Origin: Selaginella tamariscina
Lineage: Eukaryota > Streptophyta > Lycopodiopsida > Selaginellales > Selaginellaceae
Length of the DNA stretch: 64,000 nucleotides
Assembly (NCBI GenBank): GCA_003024785.1
Contig: PUQB01000003.1
Location: forward strand, 682,001-746,000
Direction: 5' to 3'
Shown in pieces: positions 22,503 to 34,834 of the stretch. The notes below the pieces were generated by a model. The model did not search any database, was not told the DNA's origin, and saw only the letters and a list, made by a program, of their open reading frames with translations. The translations under genes were made by a program, and so were the position numbers. The first letter of the stretch is position 1. The number at the start of each line of letters is the position of its first letter.

Positions 22503-23114
22503 TGTTAGGATCATAGTTAAACATTTATAGGATTTCTTGTTATTTCATGGGCGAATATAATGGGAAAAACACCAAAAACAATAATATATATTGTTGAAAA
22601 CCCAGAGTGGGAAGGATATATCGGAGTACGAGTCACGAACGTAATACGGGTGGGTCACTACCGTAATACGATGTTTAAGGCGGAGTACAACATACTTGAA
22701 TAAGGATAAGAAGGAGTTACAGTAACTGAATGGATAAGGCTAAGAGTAGTTACTATAACTGCTAGTACGGGACCAAGAGTACAGGTATAAATAGACCATA
22801 TTAGGACTAGAAAGGAATCCCGAGTATACTGTTATTTTGTACCATGTGCCGTGCGTGGACATAATATAAGTTTCCTTTCTCTCTCTATATGTCTATCTCT
22901 TACTCGTATTTTTGGTTTGATGTATACTATTCATTTTCTCAGTACTATGACGGGATCAATAGTATTGTTGCCTGCTATACACCTTGCCATCCTTACCCTT
23001 TCCCGACCTTCTGATGTCTAATTTCTTCTATATCTTATTCCGATAGACCCTTAATACAGGTTTGTCAATGGCAAGCTCTACTATGTTCAGTTGGTAGGAT
23101 TACAAGGTTCAACA
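22503..23114 (+). repeat. 3' LTR of F2 plus copy
   Basis: This intact 612-bp LTR starts TGTTAGGATC and ends GGTTCAACA, so it has 5-bp inverted ends TGTTA/G...AACA. A TATA box (TATAAATA) is at 22786-22793. It is directly followed by F3 gag sequence. Confidence 0.88.
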
Positions 23115-23391
23115 AGCACCAAATGTTGCTTCATGAGCTAGCCACTTTGTGCCAAGTGGTCACAGATCTGTAAGGTTCCACCAACGCGGTGCATGCAACT
23201 GCTGATGCATCCTCCAAGGCTGCTGCACATGTTCTCTCTCAAGCATCCGTGGTTTCCTCTCCAGCGAACTCTTCTTCAGAACCAAAGATCATCATGCCAG
23301 AGAAGTTCAGTGGCAATCGCGCCAATTTCTAAGGTTTCTTGAATCAGATCAGGCTTTTGATCCACATGCAACCACAATGCTACTCGACTGA
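23115..23391 (+). pseudogene. N-terminal gag fragment of F3
   Basis: One frame from about 23122 reads through ELATLCQVVTDL, a stop (TAA), an alanine/serine-rich stretch, and then MPEKFSGNRANF, a second TAA and GFLNQIRLLIHMQPQCYSTD. The last part is the conserved start of chromovirus gag (the LP.KF.G....R.FL.Q pattern). The fragment is cut by the F3 minus element at 23392, so an older plus-strand F3 copy was the target. Confidence 0.7.
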
Positions 23392-23804
23392 TGTCAAGCC
23401 ACGATCCAGAACAAAGAAGTGAGCAGGATTTCGAGAACAAGGAAGCTTGACTCACAAGCAGGACAAGGAGCAGGACAAGAACTAGAGTAGGACAGGAACT
23501 AGGAACCAGGAACAAGACAAGAGTAAGAGGCAAGGAGCAAGACAAAACAAGATAAGAACAAGGAACAGAATGATCGGTAGAATGACTGTTGATAGTAACT
23601 AATTGTACAACAATTAAGTCGGAGCTTTTATGCTCAAACTCCAAGTTATCTGGTCATGAGTCTAATCTAATCATGAGCTAAAAATAGTGACCCTTATCCT
23701 CTAGGCATATCCTGTAGGAATATCCTATAAGCATATCCTGTAACATGTATCATGTATCCTGTATCATGTATTTGAAATCCTGCATTCTGTATCGGGTCGT
23801 GACA
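23392..23804 (-). repeat. 3' LTR of F3 minus copy
   Basis: This 413-bp LTR has TGTCA/TGACA ends. It contains several AGGATATGCCTAT-type 13-bp units (about 23700-23760), fewer than in the other F3 LTRs, and the TCCTGTCTTG-type repeats at its 3' side. Confidence 0.85.
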
Positions 23805-23817
23805 ACACCTCCTCTTT

Positions 23818-25200
23818 AAGGACGAGTTCCACGAGTCTTGGGACTTGGGTTAGCAGGATAACTCCGATGGAAAGCAGCAACTTTGGAAGAACCATAGAGT
23901 AAGTTGGATGCAGGTTCCCAAGTGCGATCGGTAGGCAAATAACCTTTCCAATCCACCAACTATTGAAGTTGGCAGCGATGAAGACAAGAATCAAGAATGG
24001 CTGCAACTTCATACTCAGGTTCACCATCAATGACCACATGAGAGGGAGGAGAAAAGCACAACCAGAAAGAGAAGAAGGATGATACGGCTCCAACAAAGAG
24101 GTGTGAAACACAGGATGAAGTTTCACTGTAGATAGTAACTCTAGTCGAAAAGCTACAGGATTGACCTTAGCCGCAATCTTGTAAGAGCCCAATCATTGAA
24201 AATCCAATTTAGAAGAAGGCCTGTTGGTGCGAATATGTTGACGAAGAAGCCACACGAGATCACCAATCTTATATGCAGGTGCTGACTGATGATGAGCATC
24301 AACATGATGCTTGTACCGTTCTTGTGCCTTCTGAAGATGAACCTGGAGATCATCCTATACCTGACGAAGATGCTGGAGACGATCTTGTACTGCAGGAGCG
24401 GAAGAAGGAAAAGCAAGAGGAGCAAAGTCAAAATGTGGATGGTAGCTTGTAAGAGCGAAGAAAGGTGTCTGGCATGTAGATGCGTGAACAGAGTTGTTGT
24501 AGGCAAACTCCGCCATAGGAAGAAGGTCCAACCAATTATCCTGTTGGTAACTAATGAAGTAATGAAGATACTGTTTAAAATCTGAATTATGCATTCTGAC
24601 TACCCATCAGTTTGCGGATGATATCCTGAAGAAAGATCCGCTTTAACCTATAGACTCCGCAGAAGCTCTCACCAAAACTTGGACATGAATTGTGGACCTG
24701 ATCAGAAACAATGCTCTCAGGAAGACCATGGTGTCGGAACACTTTGCGGATCACCAACTCAACAGTTATTTGGCCTGTAGTAGTCTTGTTACATGGTAGG
24801 AAATGAGCCTGTTTGGTAAAACGATCAACCACCACAAGAACTGCATCAAATCCACGAGAAGGAGAAAGATCTGTGAGGAAATCCATAGAAATGGATCTCT
24901 AAGGAGCAGAAGGAACAGGAAGAGGACGAAGAAGACCAAGGGCGCGTGACGAGGCATCTTCGACCTATTGCAAGTGTCATAACTCCGTACAAACTTGTCC
25001 ACAAAACCTCGCAACCCAGGCCACCAATAGTTGCGAGTCACCAACTCAACTGTCTTGGCCACACCAAAATGTCCTGTAGCCGGGGTATCATGACAATCCT
25101 GTACCATATGAGTCCTGCAAACATCAACAGGAACATACATGAGACCTTCCGGTACAGGAGTCCGTCCTGTATGGTAAACAACTTGTAGTCTGTATAGGAA
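23818..25200 (-). pseudogene. Integrase and chromodomain of F3 minus copy
   Basis: The integrase zinc-binding region is around 25100-24960 (HFGVAKTVELVTRNYWWPGL, CNRSKM). The catalytic core is at 24886-24590 (MDFLTDLSPSRGFDAVLVVV with the first aspartate, and SIVSDQV with the second). The region after that has lost frame near DRG. Then come NSVHASTCQTPFFAL (24540-24460), LHPVFHTSLLEPYHPSS (24120-24070) and chromodomain remnants encoded in another frame near 23960-23880. The last two motifs identify a chromovirus-type C-terminus. Confidence 0.83.
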
Positions 25201-25449
25201 CTAGAGGAAGAGGAACTTGCGATGTCAGGACTAATGTGTGAAAACACATTCCTTGCCAAGTCGTCTGTAGCCAACTGCAAACGGATGTCCTATAGGAGTG
25301 TGGAATCTGCTGGAGCCTAATGAACTTGTAGTGCTGCAAGCCGAAGTCGATCAGGACCCAACAACACTTGCTTTTGATAGTCATATGCAGGATCGCCCAG
25401 GGTCGGTGCAAGGTAAGAGCGCCTAGACAATGCATGCCTTGCCATTTCA

Positions 25450-26662
25450 AACCAGGCCTGTAAATGATGACAAAATCAAAACGTGATAGGAACTCCGCCC
25501 ACCTAACCTGTCGCCGACTGAGAACTTGAGCCGTTTGAAAATACTCCAGGTTCTTGTGATTTGTAAGAACTTGTACAGGATGTGCAGCACCTTCAGGAAA
25601 TGCCGCCACTCCTCAAATGAATCCACAATGGCCTTGAGTTCCTTGTCATGAATCTGTAATTGATCTCCACCGAAAGGAACTTACGAGAGTGAAAAGCTAC
25701 AAGATGAAGCAACTTGTCTTCTCCAACTTGTGATAGGACAGATCCTATTGCAAAATCCGAGGCATCTGCTTCAACGAAGAAGGGACGAGAAGGATCAGGA
25801 TGTGTTAAAATCGAGCATCGTGAAGGTTCCTTGAGTGTTATGAATGCTATTCCACCTTGTCGGACCAAGAAACACTCCTGTGCGCTTGGTGAGTTCCGTG
25901 AGTGGAAGTACACGCTTGGAGAAGTCCTATATGAAACGCCTGTAGAAGTTTGCAAAGCCAAGGAAACATTGTATCTCGTACAGACTTGGGCCTCTCCCAC
26001 TCCACGATAGTCTTCACCTTGTGCATGTCCATGGAAACGCCAGCAGGAGAGACGATGTAGCCCAAGAACTCACAGTATCCCTATCGAAGAAACACTTCTC
26101 CAACTTCGCATACAGGCCATGCTCGCGAAGCCTCTAAGACTAGTCGTACATGCTTGTCATGAGCCGCTGGTCCTTAGAGAAAATCAAAATGTCATCAAGT
26201 AGATTACCACAAACTGGTCCAAAAGTCACGAAAGATGTCGTTCACCATGTGTTGGAACATGGCTGGGGCATTGGTAAGTCCGAAAGGCATACCGTGTACT
26301 CGAAGTGTCCATACCTTGTACGAAAGGCATCTTCCACTCATGCCTGGACGAATCCGTACAAGATTGTAAGCCCCTCGTAAGTCGATCTTCGTGAACACCT
26401 TTGCTCGTAGCCGATCGAGAAGTTCCGGGATCAATGGCAAGGGTACCAGTTCCGAATGGTGACTTGATTCAAACCTTGTAGTCCACAACCAAACGCAAAC
26501 TCCCATCTTTTTCTTGACAAAGAAGATAGGTGCTCCTACAGGGGACTTTGAGTGACGAATGAAGTTGGATGCCAAGTTTTCCTGATGTACTGACGAAGAA
26601 CCTCCAATTCTGTAGGTGACAGTGCATAAATCGGTCCGAACGGTGGAGTCTTTCCTTCCCAC
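25450..26662 (-). pseudogene. RT and RNase H of F3 minus copy
   Basis: The RT has [17 protein letters not shown] (motif A), [20 protein letters not shown] (motif B) and, at motif C (about 26200), sequence in which a 1-bp deletion turns YLDD into a frameshift. [17 protein letters not shown] follows at 26065-26010. RNase H has [20 protein letters not shown] at about 25800. The stretch at 26,760-26,815 upstream of RT, in the protease-RT linker, carries a GGAGAA hexamer-type expansion. Confidence 0.83.
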
Positions 26663-27216
26663 AAGATCGATAGGACAGTCGTAGACCTGTGAACAGGAAG
26701 AACTGCAGCCTTGTGCTTGTCAAAAACGTCTGAAAGGAGTGATACTTGGATGGTAGGGAAGAAGGAGGAGAAGGAGAAGGAGAAGGAGAAGGAGAAGGAG
26801 AAGGAGAAGGAGATTGAAAAACAGGGGATCAGATACAGGAAAAGTAGAAGAGGATGTAGGAGTTACTTGGAAAGCAAAAAGATGAAAAGGAGCAGGATCA
26901 GTGGCAAGTCATGCATGGTAGTGGTAAGAACTTGAGAAGGAGAAGGAGGGAGCTGTGACTGAAAAAGAGGAAGGATCTTGGGTGGTGGAACAAAAGCAAG
27001 GTAACGAAAAGAGGCAGGATTGGGAAAACCTGTGTGGATGTTGACAAGTGTACAAGATTGAAAGAATCCTGTACAGAAGTTCGTGATGCATAGAAGTGAG
27101 GAGAGCCTGCGAATGTACTGAGGAATTGACATGAGGTGAAACCTGTCGAGGAGGAGTCTTCAACATTAATACAGGAACAGGCATAGTCAATCTTGTAGCT
27201 TGTACTACCTTAGACA

Positions 27217-27600
27217 CTAAGGACGTATCTTGTACGCAGGAAGGTACAGGATTGATCCTGGCTGCCGGAGAGGAAAATGTGAGCGTCCTAAACCTCCATG
27301 ATCTGAGGATTTGTAACCACGAACCATGGCATGCCCAAAATGATGGGAGTCGACCGGGTCTTGATCAAGTTGAAGAAATCGAATAGTTGAATGCGCCATG
27401 ATTGCAAGAGAGGTGTGGTAGCATGGGTAACTGCGCCAGAAGCAATCAGACAATCATCGGCCACCTCTACAAGAACTGCATGCTTCAACTTCACCACCGG
27501 AATGCCATGCTGAGTTGCAAAAGTGTCATCCATGAAACATGCATTTGCACCAGTGTCTAACAGGGCAAACTCCTTGAGCTCTCAATTATTAAGATGAATG
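27217..27600 (-). pseudogene. Protease of F3 minus copy
   Basis: The minus strand at about 27590-27540 encodes FALLDTGANACFMDDTF, with the catalytic D-T-G intact. Further on, KTRSTPIILGMPWF is the conserved ILGMPW motif. A stop and a frame change separate it from the RT. Confidence 0.8.
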
Positions 27601-28300
27601 TGTACAGGAAACTTGAGTGATGGAATGGTATGAGCAGCACCAATGGAGCCTGCACCTACGTCCAACTTTGCGGCTCCTAGACGAAGTGGACATTGAAGTT
27701 TTCCGACTAAACTTCAGCTTTAACTTCACGCGTCTTGAACTTCCTGGCTTTAATAGGACATTTTGGCCACCTTGTGTCCTGCTTTCACCACAATATAAGC
27801 ATAGGTTCTCACTGCGACGACGTTGCTTCTCAGCCACAGAAAGTGAGCCACACTTGTATTTCTCAACCTCCATAGGAACTACTCCAGAAAGTGTCGCAGG
27901 AACATGTACTATAATTGTAGGATTAACTTGCAAGAACTACTGACGGGATTTTTCCTAACGACGCTCAAACAAACGGTTGTCACAGCGAACGGCCTGTTGC
28001 ATGATCTTTGCTAATGTTTGGGCATTCAGTAATGTAAGGAGAAGGTCCTTCATGTCATCTCTCAACCCAAAATGGAAGTGTTCGATCAATACAGTCTCAT
28101 CCCATGGAATGTTCATGCAAAGCTGTTGAAATTCGGATGCATAGACGGAAGCTGGTCGGGATCCTTGTGTGAGCTTCCGTAACTTCGTGCATGTAGAATG
28201 GTACTTATCGGGATCTCCAAAGTAGGCTTCAAAGGCAACCACGAATCCTTCAAAGTCTTACATCAATGGGTCATCAAGCTCCAGCAAAGGGGCAACCCAA
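27589..28300 (-). pseudogene. gag of F3 minus copy (C-terminal part)
   Basis: Capsid sequence is at 28242-27955 (SVYASEFQQLCMNIPWDETV, HFHFGLRDDMKDLLLTL). The zinc knuckle at about 27800-27760 is NLCLYCGES..., with the histidine part damaged compared with CLYCGGAGHKVADC in the copy at 44289. The start of gag is missing at the junction with plus-strand F3. Confidence 0.8.
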
Positions 28301-28364
28301 GCCCATGGAGATCCAACTAGTAAGGATGCCAAAAGGCCAACATTTTGTGCATGCTTTTTGACCT

Positions 28365-29725
28365 TTTCTAATCGAGGTCCACAATTCATGTCCAAGTTTT
28401 GGCGAGAGCTTCTCCAAAGTCTATAGGTTAAAGCGGATCTTTCTTCAGGATATCATTCGCAAACTGATGGGCAGTCAGAACGCACAATTCAGACCTTGGA
28501 ACAATATCTTCGTTGCTTCATTAGTTACTAACAGGATAATTGCTTGGACCTTCTTCCTATGGCGGAGTTTGCCTACAACAACTCTGTTCACGCATCTACA
28601 TGCCAGACACCTTTCTTCGCTCTTATAGGCTACCATCCACATTTTGACTTTGCTCCTCCTGCTTTTCCTTTTTCCGCTCCTGCAATATAGGATCGTCTCT
28701 AGCATCTTCATCAGGTACATGATGATCTCTAGGTTCATCTTCAACAAACACAAGAACGATACAAACATCATGCTGATGCTCATCGTCAGCCGGCACTTAC
28801 ATACAAGATTGGTGATCTTGTGTGGCTCCTTTATCGACATATTCGCATCAACAAGCCTTCTTCTAAGTTGAATTTTCAGCGATTAGGCCCTTACACAATT
28901 GCGGATGAGGTCAATCCTATAGCTTTTCGACTAGAGCTACCATTAACTGTGAAGCTTCATCCTGTGTTCCACACCTCTTTGTTAGAACTATATCATCCTT
29001 CTTCTCCTCCCCCTCCTGTGGTCATTAATGATGAACCTGAGTACGAAGTGGCAGCCATTCTTGATTCTCGTCTTCATCGCCACCAACTTTAATACCTAGT
29101 GGATTGGAAAGGTTATTTACCTACCAATCGCACTTGGGAACCTGCATCCAATTTACTCCATGCTTCTTCCAAGGTTGCTGTCTTCCATCGGTGTTATCCT
29201 GCTAAATCAGGTCCCAAGACTCGTGGAACTCGTCCTTAGGGAGGAGGTGTTGTCACGATCTGATACAAGATGCAGGATTCCGGATACAAGATTCCGGATA
29301 TAGGATACAAGATACAAGATACGGGATACAGGATATGCCTACAGGATATTCCTACAAGATATGCCTACAGGATATACCTATAGGATATACTACAAGATAT
29401 ACCTACAGGATAAGGGTCACCATTTCTAGCTCATGACTAGATTATGCTTATGACCAGATTAGCTCTTGGAGTTGTGAGCATAAAAGCTTTGACCTAATTG
29501 TTATACAATTAGTTACTATCAACACCAGTCATTTTACGATCATTCTTGTTCCTTATTCTTGTCTTGTTCTTATCTTGCTCCTTGCCTTCTGCTCTTGTCT
29601 TGTTCCTGGTTCTCATCATGCTCTTGGTTCCTAGTTCTTGTGCTGCTTCTTGTCCTGCTCCCGAGTTAAGCTTCCTTGTTCTCGAAATCTTGCTCTCTTC
29701 TTTGTTCTTGAATCGTGGCTTGACA
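28365..29725 (+). mobile_element. Chromovirus F3, plus 3' fragment
   Basis: The fragment begins in the integrase core (CGAGGTCCACAATTCATGTCC, the DRGPQFMS region), continues through the integrase C-terminus (28820-29092: LHPVFHTSLLELYHPSS) and chromodomain (about 29090-29230, DWKGYLPTNRTWEPASNLL in a broken frame), and ends with the LTR at 29251-29725. It meets the minus copy at about 28364, leaving two F3 elements 5' end to broken end. Confidence 0.83.
29251..29725 (+). repeat. LTR of F3 plus fragment
   Basis: This 475-bp LTR runs TGTCACGATC...GGCTTGACA. The 5' half has about ten 13-bp units of the type (C/T)ACAGGATAT(G/T)CC, and the 3' half has the TCCTTGTCTTG repeats. A TATA-like CATAAAAG is near 29480. 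Confidence 0.87.
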
Positions 29726-30700
29726 ACTATGACTTTACTTTTTATTTTAGATTTAATTTTGTTACCTACTAAGTTATGTTGACAAACCCTATGTGTAAGA
29801 GAAACATGCCCGCATAGTGCACTTGGGTATTTAGTGATGGTTCAATTAGGTGTCGTTAAGTATTTATAAGAAATTCTAGAAGAAGCTAGCACTTCTATTT
29901 AGAAAATTTTCCTCCGATTTGACCCTAAGGGTTGACCTAACCCTAGAGTTGCCCTAACCCTCCCCCTAGGGTAGGTTTTGGGCTAGGTTAAATTAGGGTT
30001 ACTCATGGACCCACTTACACAAGTAGGTAAGGGGGAGGGCTCTATCACATAAATAAGATAGAGTATATGTAGCTCCTAAGTTCATAAGTGAGTTTATTAT
30101 TCTTTTATCGATGCAAACTTTAACTTGTGTCGTCAAGGCACAACCCATATTGTGCCACCCTAACTTTTAGGCACAGAGGTACATCACACTTTAAGGGTTG
30201 TATAACCCTTATCATTGGCAAATCCGCACTTGGAAGGACCTGTCAGAGTACACAATTAGAGATTGAAGCATGTCTCTAGCCTCCTCTATGTCAAGTTAAG
30301 AGTAACACTTGCAACTAAGCATGGCACATCTATGTTCTTATCCAAATATGAGTGTGGGATCTTGGTTAACACATTCTTTTTACCATGTTCATGAAAGTTC
30401 ATAGAGAGAGGGTTCCAGGGTTGGCATCTACAAACCACATTCGTGGCATCATGTGTAGATCTAGAGTCTGGCGAGATAGTCCACATCTTCAAAAATAATG
30501 TCACATGAACATGTAATAATAAGCTAGATGACACACGATACAACACCTGAGGCACGCCCTTTGGGGGTTGTGTCATGGGTTTAAGGCTGAGGGTTGGATA
30601 CTTAGCAAGTAAGCATGCTTGTGCTCCCATCAGGTGCTAAACTTTGGGCATCCGCTTAAGGGAGGTTAGGTCTCATAACCGAATATGCTAGTTAGCAAAC
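29726..30700 (+). repeat. R-family LTR, copy 1 (5'-clipped)
   Basis: It lacks about ten terminal bases at its left end, where it adjoins the F3 LTR, and matches copies 3 and 4. It contains many CCCTAA/TTAGGG-like words (29930-29960) and no open frame of significance. Its right end breaks near 30700. Confidence 0.7.
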
Positions 30701-30859
30701 TTGGCATAATTAGGTTCATCCTATATGCTCTTTACTTAAACGGTTCACAATTCAATAAAAGTTGAATTATATGAGTACATAGTTCTGGGGGTATGCTTTT
30801 TAAGTCTCTATATTGTTGATACCTTAGGTTCTTTCTTTGTACCTATATTAACTTGCTCT

Positions 30860-31414
30860 AAAGGAGCCTCATGATAGGGCTCCTACTAATGTGCTTAGGT
30901 TGTTCAACCCTTAGATCCCAAAGAGAACACCCCCTAGCCAAGTGTGCCAAAGCACACCTACTTACAAGACTTAACCTCCCTTGAGCTGATGCCCAAGGCT
31001 TAGCACCCTGGTGTGAGCCCAAGCATGCCTATTAGGTAGAGTATCTAACCCCTTGGTGACAACCCCATGACACAACCCCAAAGGGTGTGCCTAGAGCATT
31101 GTACCATGTGTCGTCTAACCTAGTGTCACATCTTCATGTGACACTATTTCCCACGAAGTGGGTTATCATGCCATAGTCCCTTAGATTCAAGAGTTACACT
31201 AAGTGCAATGAACGTGGTTCCTAAGTGCCAACTCTAAAACCCTTACTAAACCCTTAGGAATTGGGTAATGAGAACCTGTCAGCAAAGATTCCATGCCCAA
31301 AATTGAACAAGGACATGGATGTGCCTTGCTTAGCTATGACTGCTACACCTAGCTTGATGTAGAGGAGGAGGCTGGAGACATGCCTCAACCTTTAACCCTT
31401 AGAACGTGCATTCT
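30860..31414 (-). repeat. R-family LTR, copy 2, inner part
   Basis: This is the reverse orientation of copy 1 and resembles 35420-36000. It is interrupted at 31414 by copy 3 and continues at 32876-33505. Between copies 1 and 2 lies about 160 bp of unmatched AT-rich sequence. Confidence 0.7.
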
Positions 31415-32875
31415 TGTCATAGTTTTTATTATGACTCTTCTTTACTTTGGACGTTGATTGTTGTTACCTATTAAATTATGTTGATAAACCCTAGGTGTAG
31501 AAGAAATAGGCCCGCTTAGTGCACTTGGATATCTAGTGATGGTCCACCTAGGTGTCATTAGGTATTTATAAGAAACTCTGGGCAAAGCTAGCACTTCCAT
31601 TTAGAAAACTCTTACCCTAGTTTTTTGTGTCTCAATTAAGTTTTTGGCATGTCGAATATGGGTGAAAACATCCCTAGGGTTGACCTAAACCTAAGGTTGC
31701 CCTAACCCACGCCCTAAACCCTTAGGTTAGGGTTTAGGGGTCAATGGGTCATTAATTAACTCACCAAGTATATTCCCTTTGGGAATGAGATTCCGTGCCA
31801 GTCCATTTATGTAAACATGAAAACAAGGGGGGGGCTCTGTCACATATATTAAGTAGTACATGTAGGAGAGCTCTTGGGTTCATGACTGAGTTCGTTGCTC
31901 TTCTACTGATGCAAGCTTTAGCTTGTGTCTTTAAAGTACAACCCTATGTTGTGCCGCCCTAAGTTCTAGTTAACAGGGGTATGCACATTTCAAAGGTTAG
32001 AGGTTAAGGCTTGTCTCCAACCTCTTCCTCCACGTCAAACTAAGAGCAACACTCACAACTAAGCAAGGCATGTTTGTGTCCTTGTCCAACTGTGGTCATG
32101 GGTTCTTAGTTGATAGGGTTTCTTTACCAAGTTCTTGAGGGATAATAGAGGGGTTTTAGAGTTGGCATTGAGAGCTACATTCGTGGCACCTAATGCAACT
32201 CTTGAATCTAAGGGTTATGACATGATAACCCATATCTAGGAAATAGTTTCACATCTCTATGTGACACTAAGCTAGATGACACAGCCTAAGGCACACCTCT
32301 TGGGGTTGTCTTTAGGGGTTTGTTGCTAAGGGGTTGGATACTATAGCAAACAGGCATGCTTGTGTTTGCACTAGGGTGCTAAGCCTTGGGCAATCCAGGG
32401 GTTGAACAACCTAAGCTTGTTAGCATGAGCCCTTTCATGAGGCACTCACAAGGTCATGTACTTAAGCTAGCCTTAGGGAGTTTGCTTAGTAGAACACTCG
32501 TGTCTTCACTAAGTACTAGCCCTAGGTCTAGGGTATAACTTGGCCACTCAAACCCTTGGGGGGTAAGTGATGATGCCTTAGCTATGTCACGGGGTATGTG
32601 TGAGACACATCTCCTTTGTGGGGTTAGGGCATGAGCCTGTCTAGTCTAGGTCTACTGGGATAGGATCTTAAAGTCTACTCAAGATATCCTCTAAGGTTTC
32701 TAGGGGACTTAGGGTAGGACTCTAACTCTTCTGTTTAACTAGGCATCTGAGTCAGACTCTTGGGGTCATCTTAGAAGACTTAGCATTACTCACATAGGGT
32801 GATGATACCAAATGGCCATTAGGCCGCCACGTGTTACCATGTGTTGGCCCTTTGGGTTAAAACTCTAATAAGACA
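31415..32875 (+). repeat. R-family LTR, copy 3 (solo-LTR-like)
   Basis: It starts TGTCATAGTTTTTATTATGAC and ends AACTCTAATAAGACA. It is the reverse complement of copy 4 over its full length, with several internal deletions (1.46 kb against 1.79 kb). It lies inside copy 2. Clear target duplications are not visible. Confidence 0.72.
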
Positions 32876-33505
32876 TTTCAATCATGGATTCACCAACGTT
32901 AAGGGTAAGCTACCCTAAAGGTGGGACGTACCCCTATTTTCTGGAAGTTAGGGTGGCACAATAAAGGGTTGTGCCTTAATGACATAAGTTAGAATTCGCA
33001 TCGGTAGAAGAATAACGAACTCTTGTTAAGAACCTAAGAACTCTCCTACATATATCTTACTTTATTTATGTGACACCCCCCCCCCCACCCCCACCCTTTT
33101 CCTATATGTGTAAGTGGGCTGGCACGAAATGCCAGCCCCTTAGTTAATGAGACGAGTTTTAATTCTCACCCCTAAACCCTACCTGAGGGGGTGGGGATCT
33201 TAGGACATGGGTTAGGGCAACCCTAGGGGTGTTCCTAAACCTATTTAACATTTCAAACTAATCTACATTAACTGATAAACCTAACTAGGACATTAAAATT
33301 GGGGGTGGGTTTTTTAGAAGGTAAATTCTAACTTTGCCTAGAGTTTTTTACAAATACCTAATGACACCCAGCCGGACCATCACCATATACCCAAGTGCAC
33401 TAAGTGGGAATATTTCTTACTACATCTAAGTTCCATCAACATAGTATAGTGAGTAACAACAATCAATGTTCAAAATAAAGAGGAGTTATAGTAAAAACTA
33501 TGACA
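32876..33505 (-). repeat. R-family LTR, copy 2, outer part
   Basis: It resumes copy 2 and ends at 33505 with the minus-strand LTR start TGTCATAGTTTTTACTATAAC. A C-rich run is at 33075-33085. The minus-strand sequence just before the LTR start is AAGGTGGGGAGTG, a good polypurine tract, so this is a 3' LTR. Confidence 0.75.
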
Positions 33506-34834
33506 CACTCCCCACCTTCAAAAATGTCAACGTCCTTGTTGACGTCCAACTCCAAGACTAGATAATGTTAGAAAAAACTATCCAAAACTAACATGTCACT
33601 CTACACGAAGTTAGCCTAAAATTCACATAATTTTCATTATCCCCCTTGCGTTATGCGAAACCAAGTACTTTAGAACCGTCGTTCACTGAGTTGTAAACTC
33701 AGCTACCACCTGCAGCATGAAGTCACCTAGAGACCTTTTGCATGTTTGCAAAGTCTGTCACTCAACACAAACAACATAATGGTTAATTTCTTTACTTAAC
33801 TATAATTATATTGGAGGCCTTTAGTTAATGTTGAATGCCGACCCCTAGGTTAACAAGAAATAACTTTTAAACACACCTAATGACCCTATCATCAAGCGCA
33901 CAATAAGCAATTTGAGTCCATCTCAATACTTACGTCTTCATGTTTCTTTGATTTTCCAAATGGTTCCACATCCCCATGTTAGGGTATTATAGCTTCCAGT
34001 TCTACATCCCTCGGTGTTCCTCATTACCCCTTTACATAAGGGTCTATGTTTATACTTATCCCTTGTTAGTGTATAGCTACGCCAAACTAGGTATGAGACT
34101 TTTATTAGAACCAAGCTCTTTTCCAATACAAGAGTACTATTCCTAAAACCTTGTTCTTTGTAGACATGTCAATTTGGCCAGAGGCGATCCTAGAGACGCA
34201 TGGCTGTACACATATATACAACAAGGTCATGCTAATTTGAAATTAGCCCATCCACTTGGTGTATCATTAATATAAATTCATTTCCGATATGAATCAAATT
34301 CAGTCAAATTTGCAACCAAGTGTCATAGCACTAATATTCGTTTTTTGTAACCAACTTTGTACTCTTTCATAACACCAACTAGTTCAAGGACCAAATAAGC
34401 TAACATAACTTTTTTTTTAAAATTAATGTGAAAACCATGAATCTCAACCTATATCTAGTGCCTCAACCGGTGATCTCTAAATATCACGTGTCTCAACTGA
34501 CCTGTTCCTTTTGTATTCATTCCCCAAAGAGCATAACCATTAGGTTCATTCAATAATTCCTAACTCCTTATCTAAATGAGTTCAAAATACCAACTTCCAA
34601 ACTTAGTTCTCACGATAAGAGCCTCCCTAAATTCATAATACTGCATGTCGTTGTAACATTATATCATCTTGAACTCTTGAACTGATTATGTAAACATTCC
34701 CCTGAAGTTATGAAGTATAACCTCTACATTAATTTAAATAATTAGTGTTTCGACAAGCACCTTTAAATATATCCTTATTCCATAAACAAGTGCAATTTCG
34801 ATAATGATACTCTTGAGCTGATATTGATCACCTA
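33506..34834 (-). mobile_element. Internal remnant of R retroelement
   Basis: 1.3 kb lie between copy 2 (3' LTR) and copy 4 (5' LTR). The polypurine tract AAGGTGGGGAGTG is at 33518-33506 on the minus strand. At the other end, next to copy 4, the minus strand shows a weak ATCAATATCAGCTC that could be a decayed initiator-Met-type PBS (consensus TGGTATCAGAGC). No gag or pol domain is visible, so this is a deleted, non-autonomous copy with LTRs longer than its interior. Confidence 0.55.

Larger units (their letters stand above)
19496..23114 (+). mobile_element. Ty3/Gypsy retrotransposon F2, plus copy, 3' half
   Basis: It begins inside integrase (DQGTHFVNN) at the insertion point of the minus F2 copy, continues through the integrase C-terminus and an extra post-integrase coding-like region (20641-22500), then a polypurine tract (22491-22502) and an intact 3' LTR (22503-23114). 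Its 5' half is not in the window to the left and may lie beyond position 1. Confidence 0.85.
23392..28364 (-). mobile_element. Chromovirus F3, minus copy
   Basis: A minus-strand Ty3/Gypsy element with gag (28300-27589), protease (27600-27217), RT (26662-25847), RNase H (about 25850-25450), integrase (25200-24190), the chromodomain region (about 24000-23820) and a 3' LTR (23804-23392). The 5' LTR and gag start are missing, and at about 28364 the sequence switches to plus-strand F3 integrase. Frames are interrupted, but every domain remains recognisable. Confidence 0.87.

Noticed and set aside
29930..31740. CCCTAA/TTAGGG-like words suggesting an interstitial telomere
   Set aside because: The words are irregular and repeat identically in each R-family LTR copy, so they belong to the LTR and not to a telomeric tract.
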